Source: Haloarchaeobius iranensis
GTDB taxonomy: Archaea > Halobacteriota > Halobacteria > Halobacteriales > Natrialbaceae
Assembly: GCF_900103505.1 (NCBI RefSeq)
Contig: NZ_FNIA01000003.1
Coordinates: 186,001 to 250,000 of the forward strand
Length of the DNA: 64,000 nucleotides
Reading direction: 5' to 3'
Part shown: positions 36,257-44,861 of the stretch, piece by piece
Layout: each line of letters begins with the position of its first letter
Numbering within the stretch: position 1 is the stretch's first letter
Made by a program: the position numbers and the translations under genes
Notes under the pieces: generated by a model
What the model saw: only the letters and a program-made list of their open reading frames with translations
The model's database searches: none
Told to the model about the DNA's origin: nothing

Positions 36257-36607
36257 ATGTCGGTCGCCGCGCGTATCGACGAACTCGAACGGGAGGTCGC
36301 CCGCGAGCGCGACGGGTTCGAACCGCCAGCCGACCCCGACTCGCGGGCGACCGAGTACGTCCGCGAGGGTGTCGGCCCGGCGGTCGTGCTCTTCGCCGAC
36401 TGCCGGACCGGCGGCCCCGACCTGCCGTCGGCCGAGCGCGAGCGACTTGAGGCAGTGTTCAACGAGTGGCTCGAGCTGTACGCGCTTTGCTACGGCGTCG
36501 AGATGGACTGCTCGTTCGCCATCCGCACCGGGGCCGAGGTGCTCGTCGATACGCACAGCGCCCGGGACGTGGCACAGTTGCTGACGACGGTGCCCGACCG
36601 GCGGTGA
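36257..36607 (+). CDS. Small conserved protein of the Fix operon
   Basis: 116 residues, starting 3 nt after fixC with an ATG. Opens with an amphipathic helix (MSVAARIDELEREVARERDGF), then an alpha/beta core VGPAVVLFADCRTGGPD and ELYALCYGVEMDCSFAIRTG. No signal or known motif. Position as last gene of the ferredoxin-EtfB-EtfA-FixC operon suggests an accessory role in assembly or regulation, by context only. Confidence 0.7.
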   Translation: MSVAARIDELEREVARERDGFEPPADPDSRATEYVREGVGPAVVLFADCRTGGPDLPSAERERLEAVFNEWLELYALCYGVEMDCSFAIRTGAEVLVDTHSARDVAQLLTTVPDRR

Positions 36608-36682
36608 GCGCCTGGGATAGTTCCCGGGGGTGTGGAATCTTCCCAAACAATCATTACGTCTCCATGCGTGGTAACAACTATC

Positions 36683-37417
36683 ATGAAACTCACTGACAAG
36701 CTGAGCTTCGAGCACGAGGACCGGGAGCGTATCTACGAGTACGTCGAGAGCCACGGCACGGTCGAGCGCGACTCGCTCCACCGGGCGCTGAACCTGGACC
36801 CGCGAGCCGTCCGACATCACGTCGCCATCCTGAAGCGCGACGGCTACCTGAACGACGCCGACGGCGACCTGAAGGTCGCGTTCGAGGACGAGGCGGCGGC
36901 CGAGGAGCACACCTCCGACGAGGTCGACTTCGTCATCCGGCAGGCCAGACAGGAGGACCTCGCCGGTCTCGTCGGTGCCATCCGGGCCGTCGCCAGCAGC
37001 GGCGACTACATCGTCGCCGAGTCGGTCGCCGACGTGCTGGACCACGAGGAGGTACTGCTCCGGCACAACGAGCTGGAGTCACGCATGTTCTTCGTCGCGA
37101 CCGTCGGCGACGAGGTCGTCGGCTGGGTCCACATCCGTGCGCCGGAGCTGCAGAAGCTGTCCCACACCGCCGAGCTGACCGTCGGGGTGCTCTCGGAGTA
37201 CCGCCGACACGACATCGGCTCGCACCTGCTCGAGCGCGGCGTCGGGTGGGCCGCCTCGAACGAGTACGAGAAGATATACAACTCCGTCCCGGCGACGAAC
37301 GAGGCCGCCATCTCGTTCCTGGAACGGCACGGCTGGGAGACGGAGGCGGTCCGCGAGAACCACTACGAGATCGACGACGACTACGTCGACGAAGTGATGC
37401 TGGCGACGACGGTCTGA
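36683..37417 (+). CDS. Winged-helix plus GNAT acetyltransferase fusion
   Basis: 244 residues from ATG 36683. Residues 1-~70 form a winged helix (RIYEYVESHGTVERDSLHRAL, then RAVRHHVAILKRDGYL). Residues ~85-235 are a GNAT domain (FVIRQARQEDLAGLVGAIR start; acetyl-CoA loop YRRHDIGSHLLERGVGWA; NEAAISFLERHGWE end). Fits leaderless transcription from an aatcattacg element ~30 nt upstream. May be a DNA-binding acetyltransferase; substrate unknown. Confidence 0.85.
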   Translation: MKLTDKLSFEHEDRERIYEYVESHGTVERDSLHRALNLDPRAVRHHVAILKRDGYLNDADGDLKVAFEDEAAAEEHTSDEVDFVIRQARQEDLAGLVGAIRAVASSGDYIVAESVADVLDHEEVLLRHNELESRMFFVATVGDEVVGWVHIRAPELQKLSHTAELTVGVLSEYRRHDIGSHLLERGVGWAASNEYEKIYNSVPATNEAAISFLERHGWETEAVRENHYEIDDDYVDEVMLATTV

Positions 37418-37430
37418 GCCGGCGTCACGC

Positions 37431-37585
37431 TCACCCTCCGTATTCCTCCATCGCGCCGAGACCAGCTGCGCCTCGAAGAACGTCACGGCGCAGCCCGGGC
37501 GGTAGGGCGTCGCGGCGCCGTCGGCGTCGCGTTCGTCGACCGACTCCCCGCAGTACGGACAGTAGGTCGGCGGCTCGGCGGCCAT
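37431..37585 (-). pseudogene. Tiny zinc-finger protein, apparently frameshifted and with a degraded second knuckle
   Basis: From ATG 37585 the frame reads MAAEPPTYCPYCGESVDERD, then ATPYRPGCAVTFFEAQ. The first CxxC is intact; in the second, only one cysteine remains (PGC where CPxC is expected). In-frame reading then runs antisense into the acetyltransferase without a stop, whereas a one-base shift near 37455-37460 gives the plausible ending AMEEYGG-stop at 37431. So the gene looks mutated, or the read has a one-base error. Nine nt downstream of the next zinc-finger gene. Confidence 0.5.
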
Positions 37586-37593
37586 GATGAACG

Positions 37594-37755
37594 TCACGGC
37601 CACTCGTCCTCCTTGCCGTCGAGCGGGAGGGCGACGACGCCGTCCTGCCGGCCGAGGACGCGGGCGTGGGCGGGACACACCGCCCGGTTCTCGTCCCAGG
37701 GGATGTCCAGCTCGACCGCGGCCTCCCGGTCGCAGTCGGGTTCCGAACACTGCAT
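37594..37755 (-). CDS. 53-residue zinc-finger-like protein
   Basis: A short gene with ATG at 37755. MQCSEPDCDREAAVELDIPW has C-x4-C, followed by NRAVCPAHARVLGRQDG with C and H, consistent with a single zinc site. Ends GKEDEWP. Family of small haloarchaeal zinc µ-proteins, role unknown. Likely cotranscribed with the broken finger gene 9 nt downstream. Confidence 0.65.
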   Translation of the reverse strand: MQCSEPDCDREAAVELDIPWDENRAVCPAHARVLGRQDGVVALPLDGKEDEWP

Positions 37756-37798
37756 GTGCGTGCCAACGCGGAGCCGGCCTACAAAGCTGTCCCCGACG

Positions 37799-39910
37799 CT
37801 ACGCGCCGTGGACGGAGCCGTGCGCGTCCTCCGGCCGCGGGCGCTCGGCGCGGTCGTAGTGGAGCTCGACGCAGGTCCCGCCGAGGTCGCTGTCGGCGAA
37901 GGCGAGCTCGCCACCACCCAGGGTGACCGTCCAGTACGCGAGCCAGAGGCCGAGGCCGCTGGCGTGTTCGAGTGGCGACTCCGAGCCGGATTCGAGCGCC
38001 CGGCGCTCGGCGGTCGAGAGCGATTGTCCGTCGTCGTCCACGCGGATGACCACCTTGTCGACCGTGGCCTCGGCCGAGACGACGACGCTGAGCTCGTCCC
38101 GCTCCGGGTTGCGCGCGACGGCGTCCGCGACCAGTTCGGCGACGGCGTCCGCGAGGTCCGAGGTCGCCCGCGCCCAGACCCCGTCCGGGAGCGTCGTCGT
38201 GAGCGAGAGCTGCGGCACGGAGTCCGTCGTGGGCTCGAGGCCCTCCGCGAGCAACTCGTCGATGGGGACCGGCTCCGTCTCCGTCTCGACGACCGCCTGG
38301 GTCCTGCGGGCCTTCTCGCTCAGCTCCAGGATGCGTCGGGCCTCGGCCGCGACGATGCGCGCCGCCTCCGCGTCCGCCTCGTCGTCAGTGCGCCCGGCGA
38401 TGGCCTCCGCGTGCCCGAGGATGACGTTGAGCCGGTTGCGGATGTCGTGCCTGAGGATGCGGTTGAGCACCTCGATGCGCTGTCGCCGCGTCCGTCGCTC
38501 GGTGACGTCGTGGGCCACGACCAGCACCTGTTCGACCCCGTCACCCACGGGGTTGAACCGGACGTCGTAGGTCCGTCCCCGAGCTTCCGCTGTCGTCTCG
38601 ACTGCCTTGCCGGCGAGCGCGGTGCGACAGCTCTCCAGCAGTTCCGGCCGGTCCTCGAGGAGCTCGAACACCGTGCGGCCGACCGCCTCGTCCTCGAACA
38701 GGTCGTCCGCGCGTCGGCCCTCCTCGACGGTGACCACGCCGTCCGCGTCGAACGCGAGCAGCGTCGTCGGGGCGTTGTTCACGATCGTCCTGAGCTGTCG
38801 CTCGGCCTCCCGCGTCGCGTCGAGGCGGGCGACGAGCTCGTCGCGCATCTCCCCGAGCGAGCGCCCGAGGGTGCCGAACTCGTCGGTCCGCTCGACCGTC
38901 GTGTCGGTGTCGTAGTCGCCGCCGGCGATCGACTCGGCAGCAGTGGCGAGCCGTCGCACCGTCCGCCCGGTCTGCCAGCCGAAGAACCCGACGACGAGGA
39001 CCGACGCGAGGATGGCGACCACGACGACGCCGACGATGCCCCGGCGGACCTGGTCGACGACCGCGTAGGCGCTGTCGGTCGGTGCGTGCTTGACGAGCAC
39101 CCAGTCGGTTCCGGCCACGGGTGCGTACGCCCGTACGTAGTCGCCCGACATCTCGTCCTCCCGTCGGAACGAGTCGTCGAAGCCGGTCTTGCCGGCGGTG
39201 CCCTGGGCCACGACCGCCGACGTTGCGGTCCCGCCCCCGAGGTACGACTCACCCGTGGCTCGGTCGTCGTCCGAGAACTGGACGACGCCGTCGGAGTTCA
39301 CGACGGTCGTGACCCCGTCGCCGTACGGGTCCTGGAACAGCTCGTTCACCGCGTCGGTCGCGACGACCACGACCAGCACGCGGCCGACCGTCTCCGGAAC
39401 CGGCGAGGCGAACGCGACCACCCGGCGGCCGTCGCGCTCGTAGGGACCCGTCACGGTGGTCGCGTCGTACCGGCCGAACAAGCCGAGTTCGGACCGCGGC
39501 GGGGGCCTGACGGTCGAGTTGCCGCCGCTGGCGAACACCACGTTGTCGCTGCTCTCGACGACGTAGATGCCGACGATGTCGGTCGACTCGTCGTCGTTGG
39601 AGACGTCGTCGAGGTAGGCCGCCGCCTCGGACGGGTCGTCGCTGGCGAGTGCGGGGTGTTCGGAGACGACGCGGGTGAACTGGCGGTTCGCGTCCAGCCA
39701 ACGGGCGAGGTTCTCCGACTCGACGACCGTCTGTGAGACCATCGTGTTCTCGACGCCCGACTCGACCACGCCCCCGGTCGTGCCGACTGTCAACCAGCCG
39801 ACGCCGGCGAACACGCAGACGACGAGCGCGAGCGTGACCGCGAGCTGTACGGAGTACGAGCCGTGGAGTCTGGCGCGGAGCCCGTCGCCGCCGTCGTCGT
39901 CGCCCGTCAT
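37799..39910 (-). CDS. Sensor histidine kinase (dCache-HAMP-PAS-HisKA-HATPase)
   Basis: 703 residues. Helix 1 ~20-42, extracellular ligand-binding dCache-like region ~43-288, helix 2 ~291-312, HAMP ~313-366, PAS ~372-470, phosphoacceptor His488 in RHDIRNRLN, and an ATPase domain (DDDGQSL and GLGLWLAYW, with a degenerate G1 box). Start overlaps the stop of the substrate-binding lipoprotein by 4 nt (ATGA), so they are made together; the lipoprotein may present a ligand to it. No response regulator nearby. Confidence 0.9.
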   Translation of the reverse strand: MTGDDDGGDGLRARLHGSYSVQLAVTLALVVCVFAGVGWLTVGTTGGVVESGVENTMVSQTVVESENLARWLDANRQFTRVVSEHPALASDDPSEAAAYLDDVSNDDESTDIVGIYVVESSDNVVFASGGNSTVRPPPRSELGLFGRYDATTVTGPYERDGRRVVAFASPVPETVGRVLVVVVATDAVNELFQDPYGDGVTTVVNSDGVVQFSDDDRATGESYLGGGTATSAVVAQGTAGKTGFDDSFRREDEMSGDYVRAYAPVAGTDWVLVKHAPTDSAYAVVDQVRRGIVGVVVVAILASVLVVGFFGWQTGRTVRRLATAAESIAGGDYDTDTTVERTDEFGTLGRSLGEMRDELVARLDATREAERQLRTIVNNAPTTLLAFDADGVVTVEEGRRADDLFEDEAVGRTVFELLEDRPELLESCRTALAGKAVETTAEARGRTYDVRFNPVGDGVEQVLVVAHDVTERRTRRQRIEVLNRILRHDIRNRLNVILGHAEAIAGRTDDEADAEAARIVAAEARRILELSEKARRTQAVVETETEPVPIDELLAEGLEPTTDSVPQLSLTTTLPDGVWARATSDLADAVAELVADAVARNPERDELSVVVSAEATVDKVVIRVDDDGQSLSTAERRALESGSESPLEHASGLGLWLAYWTVTLGGGELAFADSDLGGTCVELHYDRAERPRPEDAHGSVHGA

Positions 39911-40866
39911 CCACCCTCGGACTGCCGCAGATAGTCCCTTGCGACGGTGCGGGGGGCCTCACCGTCGAACACGATACGCGCCGCCAGCCGGCGAACGGTC
40001 TCGACGGAGTCCATGCTCCTCGTGGCCGCGTCGAGACTCTCCGGGACGGCCTCGGCGTCGGCGTGCTCCCCCCGGAGGAGCGCGACGGGCTCGTAGAAGG
40101 TGAAGAAGTCGCGGTCGTCCTCTAACCGGGTAAACGTCCAGCGTTCGAGCTGCGGGCTCGTCGCGTAGCCGACACCGATGTCGAACAGCCCGGCCCGCAG
40201 GTGGTCGTAGACGAGGAGGGGGTCGACCTCGGTCGTGGCCCGTCCGATGGAGTTCCGTTCGGCCGTATCGAGGCCGTAGTGATGCAGTAGCGCGTTCCAG
40301 CCGTCCGGACGGGTCCGGAAGCCGGGCCCGAAGGCGACGTCCGCGCTGTCGGGCTGCTCCATGAGCCGGTCGAGCAGGCCGCTGATGGTCTCGACGCCGG
40401 TCCGTTCGGCCCAGTCTGGCCGGGCCAACAGGACGTACCGGTTGTCGAGCGGCGCGGGCTCCTGGACGCGGATGTCGGTCTCGGACGCCACCGCCGCCGC
40501 AGCCGCCTCGTACAGCGCCGTCGCGCTATCGAACTCCCGGCTCGGCGCGATATCGACGAAGTTGCGAAGGGTGCCGGTGTACTCCCAGTAGCAGTCGATC
40601 TCGCCCCGGCGGAGCGCACGCCAGTTCTCGCCGAACTGACCGATTCCGAGGCGGTGGACCGGCTGGACGTCGGTCCGGGACTGGAGCGACTCGAACCCGA
40701 GCCAGGCGAACAGCTGGTTCTCGGCGAACAGCTTCGACCCCAGCCGTAGTTCGCGGCCCGGTGCCGGCCCGTCGCCGGCGTCACTGCTCAGACAGCCTCC
40801 GAGCACTCCAGTGGCCCCACCACAGGCTGTGGATAGGAAGTCGCGCCGGCCCATCCGCCGCGTCAT
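39907..40866 (-). CDS. OpuAC-type glycine betaine/choline-like substrate-binding lipoprotein
   Basis: 319 residues from ATG 40866, supported by a TATA box ~29 nt upstream (leaderless). Tat motif GRRDFLS and lipobox ending LGGC at Cys25 give a membrane-anchored exported protein. The body matches the OpuAC/ProX fold (LRLGSKLFAENQLFAWLG, then EIDCYWEYTGT, ADVAFGPGFRTRPDG). Usually such proteins feed an ABC importer; here no permease or ATPase is adjacent, and the next gene is a coupled histidine kinase, pointing to a sensing role. Confidence 0.85.
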   Translation of the reverse strand: MTRRMGRRDFLSTACGGATGVLGGCLSSDAGDGPAPGRELRLGSKLFAENQLFAWLGFESLQSRTDVQPVHRLGIGQFGENWRALRRGEIDCYWEYTGTLRNFVDIAPSREFDSATALYEAAAAAVASETDIRVQEPAPLDNRYVLLARPDWAERTGVETISGLLDRLMEQPDSADVAFGPGFRTRPDGWNALLHHYGLDTAERNSIGRATTEVDPLLVYDHLRAGLFDIGVGYATSPQLERWTFTRLEDDRDFFTFYEPVALLRGEHADAEAVPESLDAATRSMDSVETVRRLAARIVFDGEAPRTVARDYLRQSEGG

Positions 40867-40890
40867 ACGGTACCAAGGATTCTCCAACGT

Positions 40891-40897
40891 GTAAATG
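40891..40897 (-). promoter_or_regulatory. TATA box of the lipoprotein-kinase operon
   Basis: Minus-strand catttac centred ~28 nt upstream of ATG 40866, matching leaderless initiation. Confidence 0.5.
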
Positions 40898-40910
40898 TAC
40901 CGGGGGTCGC

Positions 40911-43226
40911 TCAGGCGTGTCGCTCGCGCTCCTCGTCCGCAACCGCGCCGCCGTAGGCGTCACAGAGCGGGACGAGCGCGTCGCCGAGAGCGCGCATGCA
41001 CTGGCCCGGGGAGTGGAAGCCGCAGTCGTCGGCGACGGCCGACCAGTCGTGGGCCTGGAGCGCGCGCTCGACCAGGACCCGCTCCTGGCGGTCGGTCAGG
41101 TCGACCTCGTGGTCGGGGTCGACGAGGTGTTTGACGACGAGGTCCCTGAAGGGGGTCGGGTCCACGTCGAACAGCCCGGTGCCGTAGGCCGCACCCGCGA
41201 CCATCCGCCACTCGTGCTCGGAGAGCGCGAGGTCCAGGTCGCCGTCGCAGGCCGCCAGCGAGGCGCGCACCTCGTCCGGGTCGGCATCGTCGAGCGCGTC
41301 GGTGAGCTGGCCCCCGACGCGGCGGGCGAACCAGTCGCCGTGACGGTCCGCGAGGGCCGCCCCGACCGGCGAGCAGGGGTCGAGCATGACGACCGAGTAC
41401 TGGCCGCTCACGTCGTTCCGGGTGGTGGAGTAGTGCACGACGGCGTAGTCGTTGCGCGCCCAGAACCGGACGAGCCGGGCGGTCGCGCCGTAGGCGACGC
41501 CGAGCCAGTCCACGTCGTCGGCGAACTCGGCCCGGACCTCGTCGAGCAGGTACGAGCCCAGTCCGGACGAGCGGACCGCGTGATGCGTGGCGATGCGGAC
41601 GACGCGGTAGCCGACGGGTGCAGCGGCGGCCTCGTCCCGGACCTGACTCACCAGCACGTCCGGGATCATGTTCCCCCGGATGCGGTCACCCTCGTACATG
41701 CCGGCCGCCGTCTCGTCGTCGAGGCCGCCCTCGCGGGCGAGCAGGGCGACGCTGACGACGTGGCCCCCGTGGGTGAGTGCCCGTACCGTCAGGTTCGGCG
41801 CGTCGAGCAGTCGGGCGAGGTCGTCCGGCTCGGTGCGGTAGTGGGCGAGCACAAGCAGGCCGAACGTCTCCCGCAGGAGCGTGGGGTCTTCGAGCAGGTC
41901 GTCGCCCTCGACGCGCCCGTAGCTGACCGAGTCCGGGGTGGCGTCGGCGACGACCTGTTCGACCGGCGGCCGCGCGTCGAGCCCGAGCGCATCGAACGAC
42001 CAGACCTCGACCGGGTCGCCCGCCGCGTAGCGGATGGGCTCGGCGAGTCGGCACTCGCGGACCTCGTGGTCGCTCCCGTCGAGGTGCTCGCGGAAGCGCA
42101 CCGAGAAGCCACGCCCAGCGCCCTCGTAGCCGTGGACGGTGGACGCGTAGGCGACGCGGTCCGCGTCGAGCGTCGCGTCGAGCAGCCGCACCGAGAGCGC
42201 GGCGGCCTCGTCGACGACGAGCAGGTCCGGCTCCGCAGCCGACTCGGCGGCGACGCGCGGCGGTTCGTACCGGACCGCGCCCCCGCTCGCCGCCACGAGG
42301 TGCGCGTTCTCGTCGGGGTGGCCGCCTGCTGCGTCGAGCGTCGCGAGCAGTTCGCGGGCGCGGTCGAACACCTCCGCCGCGTTCCGACGGTTCGGTGCGG
42401 TGACCAGCACGTCCAGCCCGTCGGCGGCCGCCGCGCCCGCGGCCAGGCCCGCCGCACTGGACTTGCCGCGCCCGCGGTCGGACCCGACCACGAGGGCGCG
42501 CCGGTCACCGTCGCAATCGCCGTCCGTTCCCGCATCTGTCGGGCGGTCACGGGCGATGAACTCGAAGTCGTGGACCGCCTCGACCTGGTCGGTTGTCAGG
42601 CACGCCGCGTACGCCTCGGTGGGGAACCCGTGCTCGACCGGGATGGCGAGCCCGTCGTCCGGCTCGCGGCCGTCGACCAGGCGCGGCGCGGGGTCCGTCA
42701 GGCCGTCGTCAACGACCCGCGTGCCGTCCGCATCGCCGGCCGCGCCGACCGCGACGATACCGATGCCCGGGTGTGCGCGTAGGCTCTCGACGAACCGGCG
42801 GCGGAACCGTCCCGACACGTCCTCGACGCCGAACGGCGGCACGGCGAGCCCCTCGTCGAAGCCGTCGCGCCGGTCCGGCCAGTCGTCGAGGGGCGGGGCG
42901 AGCAGCACGAGCAGGCCGCCGCCGTCGACCGCCCCGACCACCTGCCCGAGCGCGTTCGGCCGGAGCGTGTCGTGGGCGTCGTAGACGACCGCCGAGAGGG
43001 TCGTGCCGAGTAGCGACGACGCACGGCTCGGCTCGGCCTGTTGGCACGCGAGGGCGTCGCGGTCGCTCACGAGCGCGGTGTCGGAGACGCCGACCGCGAC
43101 CGCGTCGAGCACGGCGTCGGCGGCCCGATAGCAGTCCGCGCGCGAGCCGGTCAGCACGAGCAGGCGGCGCTCGTTCGTCGCGTCGGCCTCGGCGAGCAGC
43201 GCACGCGCGACCTCGACTGCGTCCAT
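40911..43226 (-). CDS. tmcA: tRNA(Met)/RNA cytidine N4-acetyltransferase TmcA
   Basis: 771 residues from ATG 43226. N-terminal DUF1726 region, a RecD-like ATPase with Walker A GSDRGRGKSS (~247-256) and Walker B DLLVVDEAAALS, then a GNAT domain (VVRIATHHAVRSSGLGSYLL near 541-560), and a C-terminal tRNA-binding part. Makes ac4C with ATP and acetyl-CoA in tRNA-Met and, in some archaea, many rRNA sites. Single gene; its 5' end is 270 bp from rpl7ae in the opposite direction. Confidence 0.93.
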   Translation of the reverse strand: MDAVEVARALLAEADATNERRLLVLTGSRADCYRAADAVLDAVAVGVSDTALVSDRDALACQQAEPSRASSLLGTTLSAVVYDAHDTLRPNALGQVVGAVDGGGLLVLLAPPLDDWPDRRDGFDEGLAVPPFGVEDVSGRFRRRFVESLRAHPGIGIVAVGAAGDADGTRVVDDGLTDPAPRLVDGREPDDGLAIPVEHGFPTEAYAACLTTDQVEAVHDFEFIARDRPTDAGTDGDCDGDRRALVVGSDRGRGKSSAAGLAAGAAAADGLDVLVTAPNRRNAAEVFDRARELLATLDAAGGHPDENAHLVAASGGAVRYEPPRVAAESAAEPDLLVVDEAAALSVRLLDATLDADRVAYASTVHGYEGAGRGFSVRFREHLDGSDHEVRECRLAEPIRYAAGDPVEVWSFDALGLDARPPVEQVVADATPDSVSYGRVEGDDLLEDPTLLRETFGLLVLAHYRTEPDDLARLLDAPNLTVRALTHGGHVVSVALLAREGGLDDETAAGMYEGDRIRGNMIPDVLVSQVRDEAAAAPVGYRVVRIATHHAVRSSGLGSYLLDEVRAEFADDVDWLGVAYGATARLVRFWARNDYAVVHYSTTRNDVSGQYSVVMLDPCSPVGAALADRHGDWFARRVGGQLTDALDDADPDEVRASLAACDGDLDLALSEHEWRMVAGAAYGTGLFDVDPTPFRDLVVKHLVDPDHEVDLTDRQERVLVERALQAHDWSAVADDCGFHSPGQCMRALGDALVPLCDAYGGAVADEERERHA

Positions 43227-43334
43227 ACAGCCGCGTGGGGCCCCGAAGGACAGGGGCGTTTCGGTCCCGCGCCGGTCGGTGGGTGCGGTTTCACCCGTGC
43301 CCCGTAGTCTCACACGCCCGGCGCTTTGAACACC

Positions 43335-43342
43335 CTTATAAG
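43335..43342 (+). promoter_or_regulatory. TATA box of the rpl7ae operon
   Basis: cttataag in GC-rich DNA. Start site expected near 43363-43367, which leaves ~130 nt of leader before rpl7ae, long for a haloarchaeal mRNA. Confidence 0.65.
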
Positions 43343-43364
43343 GTGGGCCGGGCTACGATTGTAC

Positions 43365-43496
43365 TACACCCTACGCGGGGTTGATGATGCTCCTAGCCCC
43401 ACAGGATTCCGACCGTCGGACCCAGCTGACGGTCATGCGGGCCCGACCCGCGACGGCAGGGGAGCGCGAGCCCACGTGTAGGAGAGGTGAACAACC
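43365..43496 (+). promoter_or_regulatory. Structured rpl7ae leader with box C/D-like motifs
   Basis: Inferred 5' leader. tgatga at 43382-43387 (box C) and ctga at 43426-43429 (box D) are 38 nt apart, the format of a box C/D RNA or kink-turn that L7Ae binds. There is also a perfect gaccgtc/gacggtc stem (43411-43417 with 43427-43433), a gcggg/cccgc stem (43437-43451), and a GGAGAGGTGA ribosome-binding sequence before the ATG. No good terminal stem flanks C and D. Either L7Ae autoregulation or a guide RNA is possible. Confidence 0.5.
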
Positions 43497-43856
43497 ATGG
43501 CAGTCTACGTAACCAAAGAAATCCCAGCCGACCTCCAAGAGGACGCCCTCGAGGCCCTCGAGGTCGCACGAGACACAGGTAGCGTGAAGAAAGGAACGAA
43601 CGAGACGACGAAGGCCGTCGAGCGCGGCAACGCCGAGCTCATCTTCGTCGCGGAAGACGTCCAGCCCGAGGAGATCGTCATGCACCTCCCCGAGCTGGCC
43701 GACGAGAAAGGTATCCCGGTCGTCTTCATCGAGACCCAGGACGACGTCGGCCACGCGGCCGGCCTCGAAGTCGGGAGCGCCGCGGCCGCCGTCGTCGACG
43801 CCGGCGAGGCCTCGACGGACGTCGAGGACATCGCAGGCAAGCTCGAGGACCTTTAG
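43497..43856 (+). CDS. rpl7ae: Ribosomal protein eL8 / L7Ae (kink-turn binding)
   Basis: 119 residues. Conserved RNA-binding loop [23 protein letters not shown] and the downstream [15 protein letters not shown] region. Part of the 50S subunit, box C/D and H/ACA guide RNPs, and archaeal RNase P. First gene of an operon with eS28, eL24 and Ndk; the leader probably contains a site for its own product. GAGGT at 43857-43861 is the ribosome-binding site for rps28e. Confidence 0.96.
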   Translation: MAVYVTKEIPADLQEDALEALEVARDTGSVKKGTNETTKAVERGNAELIFVAEDVQPEEIVMHLPELADEKGIPVVFIETQDDVGHAAGLEVGSAAAAVVDAGEASTDVEDIAGKLEDL

Positions 43857-43865
43857 AGGTAATCC

Positions 43866-44090
43866 ATGAGTGCCGAAGAGTCCGAAGACGGCGCGACCCC
43901 CGCGGAAGTCATCGAGATAGTCGGCAAGACCGGCATGCACGGTGAAGCCATGCAGGTCAAGTGCCGCATCCGCGAAGGGGAGAATCAGGGTCGAATCATC
44001 ACGCGCAACTGCCTCGGCCCGGTCCGCGAGGGCGACATCCTGCAGCTGCGGGAGACCGCTCGCGAGGCCGACTCCATCGGAGGACAATAA
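43866..44090 (+). CDS. rps28e: 30S ribosomal protein eS28
   Basis: 74 residues with [38 protein letters not shown] and [19 protein letters not shown], the OB-fold eS28 pattern. Near the mRNA exit side of the 30S head. One-base overlap with rpl24e. Confidence 0.96.
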   Translation: MSAEESEDGATPAEVIEIVGKTGMHGEAMQVKCRIREGENQGRIITRNCLGPVREGDILQLRETAREADSIGGQ

Positions 44091-44296
44091 TGGTGACGAC
44101 GCGCGACTGTGAGTACTGCGGCGACGAGATCACGCCCGGAACGGGGACCATGTTCGTCCACACGGACGGCAAGACGGTCCACTACTGTTCCGCGAAGTGT
44201 GAGAAGAACGCCAACCTCGGCCGCGAGCCCCGGGACCTCGAGTGGACAGAGGCCGGTGCCGGCGTCTCCGAGCGGCAGGAGGACGACGAGGAATGA
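44090..44296 (+). CDS. rpl24e: 50S ribosomal protein eL24
   Basis: 68 residues. Zinc-binding [13 protein letters not shown] and [20 protein letters not shown] give the four cysteines of a treble clef. C-terminal acidic tail. Makes intersubunit contact in the 50S. ATG shares one base with rps28e stop; overlaps ndk by ATGA. Confidence 0.95.
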   Translation: MVTTRDCEYCGDEITPGTGTMFVHTDGKTVHYCSAKCEKNANLGREPRDLEWTEAGAGVSERQEDDEE

Positions 44297-44757
44297 GCGA
44301 GCGCGAGCGCACCTTCGTCATGGTCAAGCCCGACGGCGTCCAGCGCGGCCTCACCGGGGAGATCATCTCCCGCTTCGAGGACCGCGGCCTGAAGCTGGTC
44401 GGCGCGAAGTTCATGCAGATCGACCAGGACCTCGCCGAGGAGCACTACGGCGAGCACGAGGGCAAGCCGTTCTTCGACGGCCTCGTCGAGTTCATCACCT
44501 CCGGTCCCGTCATGGCAATGGTCTGGGAGGGCGACGACGCCATCCGCCAGGTCCGTCACATGATGGGCGAGACCGACCCCGCCGAGTCCGCTCCGGGCAC
44601 CATCCGCGGTGACTTCGGGCTGGACCTCGGCCGCAACGTCATCCACGGCTCGGACCACGAGGACCCCGGGTCGAACGAGCGCGAGATCGACCTGTTCTTC
44701 GACGAGGACGAGCTCGTCGACTACGAGAAGGTCGACGAAGGCTGGCTGTACGAGTAA
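44293..44757 (+). CDS. ndk: Nucleoside diphosphate kinase
   Basis: 154 residues. [21 protein letters not shown] near the start, active-site histidine in [20 protein letters not shown], and the C-terminal [10 protein letters not shown] helix. Transfers gamma-phosphate between NTPs and NDPs via phosphohistidine. Last gene of the eL8-eS28-eL24 operon, a conserved archaeal arrangement. Confidence 0.96.
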   Translation: MSERERTFVMVKPDGVQRGLTGEIISRFEDRGLKLVGAKFMQIDQDLAEEHYGEHEGKPFFDGLVEFITSGPVMAMVWEGDDAIRQVRHMMGETDPAESAPGTIRGDFGLDLGRNVIHGSDHEDPGSNEREIDLFFDEDELVDYEKVDEGWLYE

Positions 44758-44861
44758 CCCCTTCACTTCTTTCGCGGTTCGTCACGGCGCTGGAGCGGCA
44801 GCGCTCGCCCGTCGACCCTGCCGCCCCACGGAAAGAAACTTTACCCGTTCCGTCCGTTCGT

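Noticed and set aside
34514-37066. 850-residue open frame on the minus strand
   Set aside because: It lies antisense to etfA, fixC and the GNAT gene. The protein is low-complexity, rich in Val/Arg/His and Asp, as produced by the opposite strand of GC-rich halophile genes.
37613-39736. 707-residue plus-strand frame
   Set aside because: Exact antisense of the dCache histidine kinase, which has all kinase motifs in the other strand.
43381-43430. A complete canonical box C/D guide RNA
   Set aside because: Boxes C and D are present, but no terminal stem and no clear C'/D' or target could be identified, so it is reported as a candidate leader element, not as an ncRNA gene.
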